A stretch of 20,129 nucleotides of DNA. It comes from CAZXDS01 sp964639525. Lineage in GTDB: Bacteria; Bacteroidota; Ignavibacteria; Ignavibacteriales; Melioribacteraceae. Made by a program: the position numbers and the translations under genes. This document shows, one piece after another, positions 1 through 8,132 of this stretch; position 1 is the first letter of the stretch; every line of letters starts with the position of its first letter. Where the stretch lies: contig CAZXDS010000042.1 of assembly GCA_964639525.1 (NCBI GenBank), positions 1 through 20,129 of the forward strand, written 5' to 3'. Under the pieces are notes generated by a model that worked only from the letters and a program-made list of their open reading frames with translations, did no database searches and was not told where the DNA came from.

Positions 1-46
1 ACATTCACGTTGGCAACGTGACGCTCTACCACTGAGCTATTCCCGC
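1..46 (-). tRNA. tRNA-Gly (anticodon GCC), 5' part only
   Basis: On the minus strand the gene starts at position 46 with GCGGGAATAGCTCAGTGGTAG, a normal acceptor strand and D-arm. It continues with the anticodon arm TCACG-TTGCCAA-CGTGA, which has a 5-bp stem and the anticodon GCC, so it reads glycine codons GGC/GGU. The variable loop, T-arm and 3' acceptor strand lie beyond the left edge of the window. Seen directly: D-arm and anticodon arm. Inferred: the rest of the gene. Confidence 0.93.
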
Positions 47-86
47 ATATTCAATAATATAAAAGAACTATTAAATTTGAATCTTA

Positions 87-115
87 AATATAGTATTGTT
101 TTGTATTTCAATCAA
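87..115 (-). promoter_or_regulatory. Sigma70-like promoter for tRNA-Gly
   Basis: The minus strand has TTGATT (110-115), a 17-bp spacer and TATATT (87-92), about 40 nt upstream of the tRNA 5' end. Four of six -35 and five of six -10 bases match the sigma70 consensus. The same two hexamers with the same spacing occur upstream of yceD. Housekeeping sigma factors of this phylum can differ from E. coli, so this is a sequence match and not a proven start site. Confidence 0.45.
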
Positions 116-153
116 TACTTTTTCCGGCAAATTAGAAAAAAAAATGGATACCT

Positions 154-1869
154 TCACAAATTATTTGCATACCTTTTAATTTTATGCGTTGTGGTTTTCT
201 GAAATTCATCATCTTGAATATCAAAATGTGCTATCCGCTTGTAAATAGGCAGTTCCCTATTTATTTTATTTACTTCCTCCGAAATAGTTTTTTTAATTAA
301 TGCCACATTTATTTCAACATTATTCGATTGAGCAAATTCAATAAACGCCTCAGAATCAGGAACAATTTTGGCAGCAATTATTTCACTTTGCTTTTCATCT
401 TTTTTCCCATAAACTATTGACTCAAGAATAAATTTACTACGATTTAGTAAATCTTCAATCTCTTCCGGAAAAACATTTTTCCCCGTTTTTGAAATTATTA
501 CATTTTTTTGTCGTCCGCTTATATACAAAAATCCTTCATCGTCAAAATATCCCAAATCTCCGGTTTTAAACCAATCGTCTTCAAAAGCGTCTTTTGTAGC
601 TTGTTTATTTTTGAAATAGCCCAGCATAACACTTGGTGCTTTTGCCCAAATCTCGCCGATTCCATTTTCATCCTTATTATTAATTGTTAATTCAACACTC
701 GGCAATGGGATTCCGGCAGCATTATCTTTACATGCATCTAATTGATTCAAAGTTAAAATAGGAGAGGTTTCTGTCAATCCGTATCCTTGAATAAAATTGA
801 AACCAAATTCGCGTAAACCTTTTGCAATCATGGGATCAGGAGCAGCTCCTCCGGCAATGAACAGACGAATATTTCCACCAAATTTATCATGCAATTCAGA
901 AAATACTTTTTTCTTTATATTTTTCAGTCCCAAACCTGATGTTAAGTTTGTAATTTTTGCCAGTGCAGGAACTATAATTGATTTTACTTTGTCTTCAGAA
1001 ATTGATTTGGATATTTTTTTGAACATTTTATCATATAGAAGCGGAACTCCTAACAGCACGCTGGCTTTAACATTCTGTAAGTCATCAACAATTGTTTTTA
1101 AGTTTCGAGCATAATGAACCGAAGCCCCTGCATACATTGGGCACAACAATCCGCAGGTACATTCATATGTATGATGAATTGGCAAAACCGAAAGAAATTT
1201 ATCCTCAGGATAAATCATCAGCATACTTAACATATCAACAATATTTGCAGCCACATTCCCTTGTGAAAGCATAACTCCCTTTGCTCTGCCAAGTGAACCG
1301 GAAGTATAGTTAATTTCAGCTAAGGCATTAGAATTAATTTGTGGGAGATTATTTTTTTCAAATTCTTCGGAAGAATCTATCATTTTTTTCATGCTTAAAT
1401 ACTTTAAATCAGCACAACTTGCATCCATGCAAATAAACTGCTTAATATTTTTTAATGCGGAATTATCCCCCATAAAAGTTGTAGAAAAAGATTCGGAAAA
1501 TATTACGGTTTGCGCTTCGGACTCATAAATCACATTATAAATTTCATTCTGTGATAAATTTTTATCTATTGGAATAACAACATAATCAAACATCATCAAT
1601 GTAAAATAACTAAGCGCCCATTGTACTCTGTTTTCTCCAATCAATGCTACATGAGTTCTCTCTTCCACACCTAACTTTCTCAGAGCATTTCCAAATTTAA
1701 GGACATAATTTTCTAATTGAGCATAAGATAATTTTGGTATTGGAGTATCGTTGAGATCTTCAAGTGCTATTTTACTGTCATATTTTTTTGCGGACTGTAG
1801 TAGGAGTTCTTGAATGGAATTAATTTTGGTTACATCATAAAGTTTAATTTTCTTTTTCATAATAATCAC
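154..1869 (-). CDS. Long-chain fatty-acid--CoA ligase (AMP-forming)
   Basis: This ANL-superfamily adenylating enzyme activates a fatty acid with ATP to acyl-AMP and then transfers it to CoA; it probably acts on the inner face of the membrane. Motifs in order are the phosphate loop YTSGSLGRAKG (about residues 188-198, a loose version of YTSGTTGxPKG), the adenine motif GYGLTETSP (362-370), GYFKN (417-421), the TGD motif WFKTGDLGYFDDEGFLYISGR (433-453) with its ribose-binding Asp, and the C-terminal lysine motif THKIKR near residue 565. At 571 aa it matches bacterial FadD/FAA1-type enzymes. The start is GTG at 1867-1869 or ATG at 1858-1860; neither has a clear ribosome-binding site. It lies downstream of the pepD terminator, so it is probably transcribed on its own. 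Chain-length specificity cannot be read from the sequence. Genes for fatty-acid synthesis lie upstream in the window, but no operon link is visible. Confidence 0.88.
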   Translation of the reverse strand: MIIMKKKIKLYDVTKINSIQELLLQSAKKYDSKIALEDLNDTPIPKLSYAQLENYVLKFGNALRKLGVEERTHVALIGENRVQWALSYFTLMMFDYVVIPIDKNLSQNEIYNVIYESEAQTVIFSESFSTTFMGDNSALKNIKQFICMDASCADLKYLSMKKMIDSSEEFEKNNLPQINSNALAEINYTSGSLGRAKGVMLSQGNVAANIVDMLSMLMIYPEDKFLSVLPIHHTYECTCGLLCPMYAGASVHYARNLKTIVDDLQNVKASVLLGVPLLYDKMFKKISKSISEDKVKSIIVPALAKITNLTSGLGLKNIKKKVFSELHDKFGGNIRLFIAGGAAPDPMIAKGLREFGFNFIQGYGLTETSPILTLNQLDACKDNAAGIPLPSVELTINNKDENGIGEIWAKAPSVMLGYFKNKQATKDAFEDDWFKTGDLGYFDDEGFLYISGRQKNVIISKTGKNVFPEEIEDLLNRSKFILESIVYGKKDEKQSEIIAAKIVPDSEAFIEFAQSNNVEINVALIKKTISEEVNKINRELPIYKRIAHFDIQDDEFQKTTTHKIKRYANNL

Positions 1870-1921
1870 ATTAATTGTTTATAAATGAATAGTTTAAACT
1901 ATAAAAGATATTAAAAATTAC

Positions 1922-1966
1922 AAAATGAAAAACACAAAAGCCCAAAGTAACATTGCTTTGGGCTTT
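1922..1966 (-). terminator. Intrinsic terminator after pepD
   Basis: A perfect 11-bp inverted repeat (AAAGCCCAAAG at 1937-1947, CTTTGGGCTTT at 1956-1966) closes an 8-nt loop. On the minus strand it is followed by a T-rich tail (TGTGTTTTTC). It begins 17 bp after the pepD stop, between pepD and the acyl-CoA ligase, and ends the ychF-pepD unit. The plus-strand tail is not T-rich. Confidence 0.85.
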
Positions 1967-1983
1967 GAATATTATAATACTAA

Positions 1984-3444
1984 TCAGTTCTTGGCAAGTT
2001 CGGATAGAATTCCTTTCAACAACTTGTAGAATTTTTCCACATCAGCAATATTAACTTTTTCTTCGGGTGAATGTGCACCCATAATTGTTGGGCCAAATGA
2101 AATCATGTCAAGTCCGGGAAACTTTGAACCGAGCAAACCGGTTTCAAGACCTGCGTGTATGGCTTTAATTTCGGGTTCCGATTTAAATAAGCGTTTATAA
2201 ACCTTTTTAGAAATAGCAAGCATATTGGAATCCATATTTGGTTTCCAACCCGGATAGCTTTCGCCAATAACAGCTTTTGCACTGGCAAGCTCTAATACCG
2301 AAACAACTCTTTCTGTAATATTTTCCTTTGCACTTTCAATTGAGCTGCGCTGACTGGTTCCAATAACTATTTTGTTTTTTTCAATTTTTACAGTCGCTAA
2401 GTTAGTTGAACTTTCAACTAATCCGGGCATATCAGGACTCATTGCCATAACTCCGTGAGGTAAAGAAATAAGAGTTTTCACAAGTTTATTTGTTAAATCA
2501 GTATTGAATACTTTCGGGAATTTTTCATTCAATTTTTTAACTTTAACTGAAAGACCACCATCATTTGTTTTATATTCCAATAATGTGTTTTTCACAAATT
2601 TAGTTGCTGCACTTCTAACTTTTCTGTTATCGCCGTCTTTAAGTAACAACACAGCTTCTGCTTCACGAGGAATAGCATTTCTCAGCGAACCGCCTGATAT
2701 ACTTGCAATTTGGTAAGGTACTTGCAATTTATACAAAAATTGAGCTAACAATTTAATTGCATTTGCCCTGCCATTTGCAATATCAAGACCCGAATGACCG
2801 CCTCTTAAGCCTGTAACCATAACCTCAAACGGTTTGTATCCTCGCCTTGCATTTGAGTATTCAAGATTAAATGTACCAACAGTATCTTGCCCGCCGGAAC
2901 ATCCGACATAAAAAGCACCGTCTTCTTCCGAATCCAAATTGAGAAGTGTTTTTCCTGTAATAAAACCTTTATGCAAATTATTTACACCCGTCATTCCTGT
3001 TTCTTCATCAGAAGTACAGAGAACTTCTAAAGGACCGTGCTTTGCAGTTTTATCCATTGCAACTGCCATTGCAGCAGCAACACCAATGCCGTTATCAGCG
3101 CCAAGAGTAGTTCCATTAGCCGTAATCCACTCGCCTTCTCTTACAAGTTCTATCGAGTCGTTTTCAAAATCATGGACTTTATCTTTATTCTTTTCACAAA
3201 CCATGTCAAGATGTCCCTGCAAAATAACAGTCTGAGACTTTTCGCAGCCTTTAGAAGCGGGAAACTTAAGCAGAATGTTGCCTGCCTTATCTTTTGTAGC
3301 ATCTAAGTTATTTTCTTTAGCAAAATTCATAACATGTGCTTGTATTTTTGCTTCCTTTTTTGAAGGGCGTGGAACTTGAGTAAGTTCGTAAAACCTTTGC
3401 CATAACGCTTCTGGTTTTAATCCTTTAATAGCATCTTTCGACAT
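1984..3444 (-). CDS. pepD: Aminoacyl-histidine dipeptidase PepD (M20 family)
   Basis: This cytosolic non-specific dipeptidase, a di-zinc enzyme of the M20C family, cleaves Xaa-His and other unblocked dipeptides for amino-acid recycling. Metal and catalytic motifs appear in order: GHLDMVCEKN (His78 ligand, Asp80), GADNGIGVAAAMA (bridging Asp117), SDEETGMTG (Glu147 general base, Glu148 ligand), LNLDSEEDG (Asp171 ligand) and GAHSPEEKV near the C-terminus (His458 ligand). Between them is the lid/dimerisation region. At 486 aa it matches E. coli PepD. ATG is preceded by GGAG at good spacing on the minus strand. It lies 22 bp downstream of ychF, so the two are probably cotranscribed up to the terminator at 1937-1966. 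No signal peptide is seen. Confidence 0.93.
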   Translation of the reverse strand: MSKDAIKGLKPEALWQRFYELTQVPRPSKKEAKIQAHVMNFAKENNLDATKDKAGNILLKFPASKGCEKSQTVILQGHLDMVCEKNKDKVHDFENDSIELVREGEWITANGTTLGADNGIGVAAAMAVAMDKTAKHGPLEVLCTSDEETGMTGVNNLHKGFITGKTLLNLDSEEDGAFYVGCSGGQDTVGTFNLEYSNARRGYKPFEVMVTGLRGGHSGLDIANGRANAIKLLAQFLYKLQVPYQIASISGGSLRNAIPREAEAVLLLKDGDNRKVRSAATKFVKNTLLEYKTNDGGLSVKVKKLNEKFPKVFNTDLTNKLVKTLISLPHGVMAMSPDMPGLVESSTNLATVKIEKNKIVIGTSQRSSIESAKENITERVVSVLELASAKAVIGESYPGWKPNMDSNMLAISKKVYKRLFKSEPEIKAIHAGLETGLLGSKFPGLDMISFGPTIMGAHSPEEKVNIADVEKFYKLLKGILSELAKN

Positions 3445-3466
3445 ATTTATTCTCCGTTTATTTGAT

Positions 3467-4546
3467 TTAACTGTGTCTTATATTTAAAATATCTCCGTCC
3501 GAAACAATATACTCTTTGCCCTCTAAACGCCACACTCCTGCCTCTTTACATTTTGCAAAAGATTTATATTGCATAAAATCATTGTATGAAACAACTTCGG
3601 CACGAATGAATTTGTTATAAAAATCTGTGTGTATCACACCGGCAGCTTGTTGAGCAGTATAGTTTTTCTTGATTGTCCATGCACGGCATTCATCTTCACC
3701 AACGGTAAAGAACGATTGCAATCCTAATATTTTATATGATGTATTTAATATTTTACTCAGTGCTGATTCCTTAATTCCATAATCTTCCATAAATGAATTT
3801 CTATCTTCTGCATCCAACAACGACAGCTCGTATTCTATTTCTGCGAAGAAAGGAACAATTTCAATATCTTCAGCAACATTATTTTTTAATTCATTCAATA
3901 TTTTATTAATGCTGCCAATAGATGCTTCATCAAAATTAATTGCCACGGCAACTTTTTTTAATGTCAGAAGTTGAAAGCCTGAAAGATGTTTTAATTCTTC
4001 ATCGCTGAGTTCTAATGTGCGCAATGGTTTTTCCTGTTCAATGTGCTCATAGCATTTTTCAACTACAACAAGTTCTCTCTTTAATTTGTCATCCTTAATT
4101 TTGATTATTTCCTTCTTCAACTTTGTACTTCTTTTTTCTAAAAATTCCAAATCATAAAAAAGGAATTCTGTTTCCAAAAAATTTATATCACGCAAAGGAT
4201 TGACAGAAGTCATTGGATGAGCAACGCTATCATTTTTAAATTGACGAATTACATAGAACAATGCATCGTTGTTTTTCACATTATTTAAAAATTCACTTGT
4301 GATTTTAACTTTGCCGTCATCCTGCATTTTTAAACCGGGGATGTCAAAGATTTCTATCGTCGCATAAACTTCTTTTTTGGGCCGGAATATTTCTGTCATA
4401 ACATCAAGCCGATTATCCGGAACCTTTACAACATCAATCTGCGTTTCCGCCTTGCCTGTTTGATTTGGATCAATTTCTTTTCCTGCAAGTGTATTAAAAA
4501 GAGTTGTCTTGCCCGAGTATTGTAAACCAACTAAACCAATCTGCAT
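3467..4546 (-). CDS. ychF: YchF/OLA1-type OBG GTPase, divergent
   Basis: OBG-family NTPase of 359 aa (E. coli YchF is 363). The P-loop GLQYSGKTT spans residues 7-15 and the G3 motif is DIPGL (68-72). A charged helical region, probably the coiled coil, covers about 115-185. In place of the NKxD specificity motif there is NFDE (204-207), the NxxE form that lets YchF bind ATP. The TGS domain fills the C-terminus with YchF hallmarks (VGEDECRAWTI, QAAGVIHTDF, EGKEYIVSDGD). The known family binds ribosomes and responds to oxidative stress. Oddity: the segment after G3, usually GASKGEGLGN in YchF, is KMQDDGKVKITS here, so this may be a paralogue and not the standard orthologue. It lies upstream of pepD in a likely two-gene unit. 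The upstream region has an AT-rich leader but no convincing promoter. Confidence 0.85.
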   Translation of the reverse strand: MQIGLVGLQYSGKTTLFNTLAGKEIDPNQTGKAETQIDVVKVPDNRLDVMTEIFRPKKEVYATIEIFDIPGLKMQDDGKVKITSEFLNNVKNNDALFYVIRQFKNDSVAHPMTSVNPLRDINFLETEFLFYDLEFLEKRSTKLKKEIIKIKDDKLKRELVVVEKCYEHIEQEKPLRTLELSDEELKHLSGFQLLTLKKVAVAINFDEASIGSINKILNELKNNVAEDIEIVPFFAEIEYELSLLDAEDRNSFMEDYGIKESALSKILNTSYKILGLQSFFTVGEDECRAWTIKKNYTAQQAAGVIHTDFYNKFIRAEVVSYNDFMQYKSFAKCKEAGVWRLEGKEYIVSDGDILNIRHS

Positions 4547-4659
4547 ATTTTCTCTTATTGTTTAAAATTTATGAAAGAAATATAAAATATTTTATTGCAA
4601 GTTTTGTTATGATAAAAAATAATTATTTCACATGTTTATATTTTTCATAACACTCTGCC

Positions 4660-4684
4660 ATGCCCGCCTATCGGCAGACAGGTA
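4660..4684 (-). repeat. REP-like imperfect palindrome
   Basis: On the minus strand CTGTCTGCCGATAGGCGGGCA can fold into a stem of eight pairs (two of them G-U) around a GATA loop. This resembles the short GC-rich palindromes scattered in many Bacteroidetes/Chlorobi genomes. Only one copy is visible here, so membership in a repeat family is inferred. Confidence 0.4.
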
Positions 4685-4709
4685 TCAGCATCTCATGAAA
4701 TGTCCGAGA

Positions 4710-4814
4710 TTATAATCCGGCAGCTGTCGGGTCAGAATAACCTGTGTCTATATAATCATCCTCTTGTGTGTTTAAAGCAATCATGGTTGTTTCATCTATA
4801 TAGAAATGCGGCAT
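4710..4814 (-). CDS. Doubtful small ORF or gene relic (34 aa)
   Basis: The ORF runs from ATG at 4812-4814 to TAA at 4710-4712. It begins MPHFYIDETTMIALNTQEDD and ends SDPTAAGL. No ribosome-binding site precedes it. The amino-acid mix looks protein-like and the base composition is less AT-rich than the surrounding spacer, so it could be a real small gene or the tail of a decayed one. I recognise no family. Confidence 0.2.
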   Translation of the reverse strand: MPHFYIDETTMIALNTQEDDYIDTGYSDPTAAGL

Positions 4815-4872
4815 GGCGAATAAACATAAATTATATAATATTTTAAAAAATATTATTCAATAATAATTATTT

Positions 4873-5634
4873 TTAATCAATTAAATTTAGAGTTTCAATT
4901 GCTTTTTCAGCAGCATTTTGTTCAGCAGCTTTTTTATTATTTCCTTTACCAAATCCATAAATTTTATTATCTATTTTAACCGCAGCATCAAATATTTTTT
5001 CATGCTCAGGTCCTTCTTCCTTCACAATAAAATAGTTCGGCATCCCCAATTGTTTTTCGTGAGTTAGCTCAAGTAATTGCCCCTTAAAATTTGTATCAAT
5101 TTTATACGCCCCGGATTTAAGGTTCGGAATAATTATCCAATTTTGCACAAATTTTCTTGTCTTTGTTAATCCTTTATCAAGATATGTTGCCCCAATTAAT
5201 GCTTCAACCGTATCAGCAGTTATTTTTTTTATACCGATACTTTGCAAATCTAAAAATCTTTTATCGTAATAAATTATATCAGCTAAATTCATTTTTGAGG
5301 CGGTTTTGATCAAAGATGAAGTATCCACAAGGTGAGATCTGATTTTAGTTAAAAAGCCTTCATTTTCATTTGGAAATTTTTTAAATAAAAACTCGGCTGT
5401 TATAATACTAAGAATCGAATCACCCAAAAATTCCAAACGTTCGTTGGATTTTATTTGCTCCGACGTGAGATCGAGAAAAGAACGATGAGTTAATGCTTTA
5501 ACATACAAAGATTCATTAGAAATTTTAAATCCAATAATTTTTGTGAGTTTTTTTCTTCGCTTTGAATCTAGTAATGGATATTTGATTTTATTTTTATTAA
5601 ATATTCTAAAAGATTTAAGAAATTTAAAAAACAT
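4873..5634 (-). CDS. rnc: Ribonuclease III
   Basis: This endoribonuclease cuts double-stranded RNA in rRNA and mRNA processing and acts as a homodimer with Mg2+. The signature NERLEFLGDSILSII (residues 64-78) contains the catalytic acidic residues, including Asp72. The second acidic pair is in ITADTVEALIGATYLDKG (Asp141, Glu144). A double-stranded RNA-binding domain covers about 183-251, from NFKGQLLELTHEKQLG to the C-terminal NKKAAEQNAAEKAIETL. At 253 aa it is a little longer than E. coli RNase III (226) because of a basic N-terminal extension of about 25 residues. It starts 8 bp after the fabF stop, so it is cotranscribed with the fatty-acid cluster, a common arrangement. Confidence 0.95.
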   Translation of the reverse strand: MFFKFLKSFRIFNKNKIKYPLLDSKRRKKLTKIIGFKISNESLYVKALTHRSFLDLTSEQIKSNERLEFLGDSILSIITAEFLFKKFPNENEGFLTKIRSHLVDTSSLIKTASKMNLADIIYYDKRFLDLQSIGIKKITADTVEALIGATYLDKGLTKTRKFVQNWIIIPNLKSGAYKIDTNFKGQLLELTHEKQLGMPNYFIVKEEGPEHEKIFDAAVKIDNKIYGFGKGNNKKAAEQNAAEKAIETLNLID

Positions 5635-5642
5635 AAAATCTA

Positions 5643-6887
5643 TTACTCATCAAACTTTTTAATTAATATTGAAGCATTGTGTCCGCCAAAACCAAATGTA
5701 TTTGAAATTGCATAATTCATTTCTTTTTTAACCGGTTTATTCGGGGTATAATTTAAGTCCATTTCAGGCTCGGCTTCGTTAAAGTTGATTGTCGGCGGTA
5801 CAATTCCGTTTTTAATTGCCAAAGTTGTAGCTATTGCTTCAATAGCACCGGCTGCCCCAAGCAGATGTCCGGTCATTGACTTAGTAGAGCTAATTGCAAG
5901 TTTATAAGCGTGTTCACCAAACAATGCTTTAATAGCTTGTGTTTCGTGCAAATCATTCAAAGGAGTTGAAGTTCCGTGAGCATTAATATAATCAACTTCT
6001 TCCGGTTGAATTCCTCCGTCTTTAATTGCCTCTTCCATCGAACGCCTTGCTCCTTCACCTTTTGGTGATGGTGCTGTTAGATGATAAGCATCCGCAGTTA
6101 ATCCGACACCGACAATTTCCCCATAAATATCAGCACCTCTATTAATAGCATGCTCATATTCTTCAAGAATTAAAGTACCGGAACCTTCGCCCATTACAAA
6201 TCCGTTACGCTCTTTATCAAAAGGACGTGATGCTTCGAGATATCTATCATTCCAGGTCGAAAGCGCCCGAGCAGAATTAAAACCGCCGATTGCCATTGGT
6301 GTAATTGAAGACTCGGCACCACCGGTAACAATTATATCAGCAGAACCTCGTTCAATAATCATAAAGGCATCGGCAATTGCATGAGATGAAGTTGCACATG
6401 CAGAAGTTGTTGCATAGTTGGGACCTTTAAACCCGTACTTGATTGATATTTGTCCTGCAGCAATATCGGAAATCATCATTGGAACAAAAAACGGACTAAT
6501 TCTTCTTGGGCCGCCTTTGTAATAGCTTTCAAATTGAGTTTCAAAAGTATTCATTCCTCCAATTCCACTACCGAAAATTACGCCTATTCTATACTTGTCA
6601 GCTTTCTCAAGATCTAATTTTGAATGTTCAACAGCCATTGTTGCGGAAACCATCGCAAGCTGAGTAAATGGGTCCATACGCTTTAATGCTTTTCTATCAA
6701 GATATTCGGAAGAGTCAAAATTTTTAATTTCACAAGCAAATTTAGTTGCAAATGCAGAAGCATCAAATCTTGTAATTAAATTTGCTCCGCTTTTACAATC
6801 CATCATACCTTGCCAAAATTCTTCAAGATTATTACCAATCGGGGTAATTGCACCAAGTCCGGTAATTACTACTCTTCTTCTATCCAT
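5643..6887 (-). CDS. fabF: 3-oxoacyl-ACP synthase II
   Basis: This condensing enzyme elongates acyl-ACP with malonyl-ACP in type II fatty-acid synthesis. The thiolase-fold Cys-His-His set is complete: Cys164 in TSACATSSHA, His304 in NAHGTSTPLND and His341 in TGHLLGAAGAIEA, with Lys336 in the SSTKSMTGH stretch. The N-terminus DRRRVVITGLGAITPIG and the C-terminal NTFGFGGHNASI glycine-rich motif are standard. Length (414 aa) fits FabF (about 412). ATG is preceded by AAGGA about 8 nt upstream. It lies between acpP and rnc; a hairpin in the acpP-fabF gap could adjust relative expression. FabB is excluded only by overall similarity to FabF, so substrate range is inferred. Confidence 0.95.
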   Translation of the reverse strand: MDRRRVVITGLGAITPIGNNLEEFWQGMMDCKSGANLITRFDASAFATKFACEIKNFDSSEYLDRKALKRMDPFTQLAMVSATMAVEHSKLDLEKADKYRIGVIFGSGIGGMNTFETQFESYYKGGPRRISPFFVPMMISDIAAGQISIKYGFKGPNYATTSACATSSHAIADAFMIIERGSADIIVTGGAESSITPMAIGGFNSARALSTWNDRYLEASRPFDKERNGFVMGEGSGTLILEEYEHAINRGADIYGEIVGVGLTADAYHLTAPSPKGEGARRSMEEAIKDGGIQPEEVDYINAHGTSTPLNDLHETQAIKALFGEHAYKLAISSTKSMTGHLLGAAGAIEAIATTLAIKNGIVPPTINFNEAEPEMDLNYTPNKPVKKEMNYAISNTFGFGGHNASILIKKFDE

Positions 6888-6914
6888 CTAAATATCCTTT
6901 ATTTTATTTTACTT

Positions 6915-6939
6915 AAAGGCTACGATAACCGCAGCCTTT
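6915..6939 (-). promoter_or_regulatory. Hairpin in the acpP-fabF spacer
   Basis: A 10-bp stem with one G-U pair on the minus strand (6915-6924 with 6930-6939, AAAGGCTGCG side first) closes a 5-nt loop 11 nt after the acpP stop. It is followed by an AAG-TAAAAT stretch, not a U-run, so it is not a full terminator for the minus strand. It could protect the abundant acpP mRNA end or partly attenuate fabF. Function is inferred. Confidence 0.4.
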
Positions 6940-6950
6940 TTAATATTTAC

Positions 6951-7184
6951 TTATGCCAATTTTTCAGTTAAATAACTTACTGCAGTCCCGACTGTGCTAA
7001 TCTTTTCAGCATCTTCATCAGGAATTGAAATATCAAATTCCGATTCAAATCCCATTACCAATTCAACTATATCAAGTGAATCAGCGCCAAGATCATTTGT
7101 GAATGAAGCTTCTAATGTTATCTGTGATTCTTCAACACCAAGTTTATCAATTATTATCTCTTTTACTTTTGCTTCAATATCCAT
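6951..7184 (-). CDS. acpP: Acyl carrier protein
   Basis: This small acidic carrier holds growing fatty-acyl chains on a 4'-phosphopantetheine arm and shuttles them between the Fab enzymes. The attachment Ser36 sits in LGADSLDIVELVM, followed by the helix II/III acidic surface (FESEFDISIPDEDAEKI) that docks Fab partners. At 77 aa it is nearly identical in size to E. coli AcpP (78). A strong ribosome-binding site (AAGGAG) lies 7 nt before the ATG, consistent with high expression. It lies between fabG (51 bp) and fabF (63 bp), the canonical place. Confidence 0.97.
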   Translation of the reverse strand: MDIEAKVKEIIIDKLGVEESQITLEASFTNDLGADSLDIVELVMGFESEFDISIPDEDAEKISTVGTAVSYLTEKLA

Positions 7185-7235
7185 TTCGTTCTCCTTACTA
7201 TTTTTGAATATACTATTATTATTAATTAAACAAAT

Positions 7236-7991
7236 TTACATTGTCATCCCGCCGTCAACGGCAAAAACTTGTCCTGTAATATAATCCGAATTATTACTAC
7301 ATAAAAAGCCAACCATTTTTGCAATATCTTCAGGTGTACCTAATCTTTTTAGCGGAATAGAAGATAGCAAATTTTCCTTTTGCTTATCATCAATAGCTCC
7401 CGTCATATCTGTTTGAATAAATCCCGGTGCAACTGCATTTACATTTATATTTCGGGAAGCAACTTCCCTTGCAATTGATTTTGTAAATCCTATTATGCCC
7501 GCCTTTGAAGCTACATAATTTGCCTGTCCCGGGTTTCCTACAATTCCTACAACGGATGAGACATTAATTATTCTTCCAAATCTTTGTTTTATCATTGGTC
7601 TTAAAACCGCTTTGGTATAATTAAAAACACTTTTAAGATTTGCATTTATTACTTCATCAAAATCTTGTTCACTCATTCTTAATAAAAGATTATCACGTGT
7701 AATACCGGCATTATTAATTAAAAAGTCCAAAGTTCCAAACTCTTCAATTACTTTACTAACGTGGCTTTGAGCTGTTTCAAAGGAACTTACATCACCTTTT
7801 AAACCAATAACCCTAACACCCGAATCTTTTAAATCAAAAATTATTTCTTCGGCACATTCATCACAACTGCGGTAAACAAAAGCTACATTACATTTTGGAG
7901 AACCATTTAGACCTAAAGCTAATTCTTTAACAATCTCCTTGCCAATTCCCCTGGAACCACCTGTTACCAATGCACTTTTTAAGTCAGCCAA
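7236..7991 (-). CDS. fabG: 3-oxoacyl-ACP reductase
   Basis: This NADPH-dependent short-chain dehydrogenase reduces 3-oxoacyl-ACP in the elongation cycle. The Rossmann motif is TGGSRGIGKEI (residues 10-20), followed by NNAGITRDN (93-101), catalytic Ser146 (NVSSVVG) and Tyr159/Lys163 (NYVASKAG). The C-terminus ends in ITGQVFAVDGGMTM, typical of FabG. Length is 251 aa. The start must be TTG at 7989-7991: a stop codon is immediately upstream in frame, the Rossmann motif begins only nine residues in, and GGAAA lies at good spacing. It is separated from fabD by 141 bp, the longest gap in the cluster, so a second internal promoter there is possible though none is convincing. Confidence 0.95.
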   Translation of the reverse strand: MADLKSALVTGGSRGIGKEIVKELALGLNGSPKCNVAFVYRSCDECAEEIIFDLKDSGVRVIGLKGDVSSFETAQSHVSKVIEEFGTLDFLINNAGITRDNLLLRMSEQDFDEVINANLKSVFNYTKAVLRPMIKQRFGRIINVSSVVGIVGNPGQANYVASKAGIIGFTKSIAREVASRNINVNAVAPGFIQTDMTGAIDDKQKENLLSSIPLKRLGTPEDIAKMVGFLCSNNSDYITGQVFAVDGGMTM

Positions 7992-8132
7992 TTAATTTCC
8001 AATTTTTATTTATGGATTAAATTTATTTTTACTACGAATAATCATTTACAAAATTTTAATATACAATATTAAAAATTTTATTTCCACTTATATTTTATAA
8101 CCGTAAAAATTAAAGTTGAACGAATTTGTTCA
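7992..8132 (-). promoter_or_regulatory. fabD-fabG spacer with a weak hairpin
   Basis: This 141-bp AT-rich gap is the only sizeable break inside the fatty-acid cluster. A stem built from AGTTGAAC (8114-8121) and GTTC-ATC-AACT (8128-8138), with a 3-nt bulge, overlaps the fabD stop and is followed on the minus strand by TTAATTTTT. It could act as a weak terminator or attenuator before fabG. No clear promoter hexamers were found. Confidence 0.3.

Larger units (their letters stand above)
4547..4872. other. Intergenic region between rnc and ychF
   Basis: About 326 bp separate the rnc stop from the ychF start. It contains an imperfect palindrome (4660-4684), a doubtful 34-codon ORF (4710-4814) and AT-rich flanks. 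I see no RNA gene or clear promoter motif. The part around 4650-4830 is visibly richer in G+C than its AT-rich flanks, which suggests inserted or relic sequence. Confidence 0.6.

Noticed and set aside
136..144. A9 run (T9 on the minus strand) after the acyl-CoA ligase stop, as a terminator
   Set aside because: No convincing stem precedes it; only a 5-bp weak hairpin can be drawn.
797..1114. Plus-strand ORF opposite the acyl-CoA ligase
   Set aside because: It is the antisense of a gene with complete enzyme motifs; no ribosome-binding site or recognisable protein.
2939..3306. Two overlapping plus-strand ORFs opposite pepD
   Set aside because: Shadows of the PepD frame; the minus-strand protein has all zinc-site motifs.
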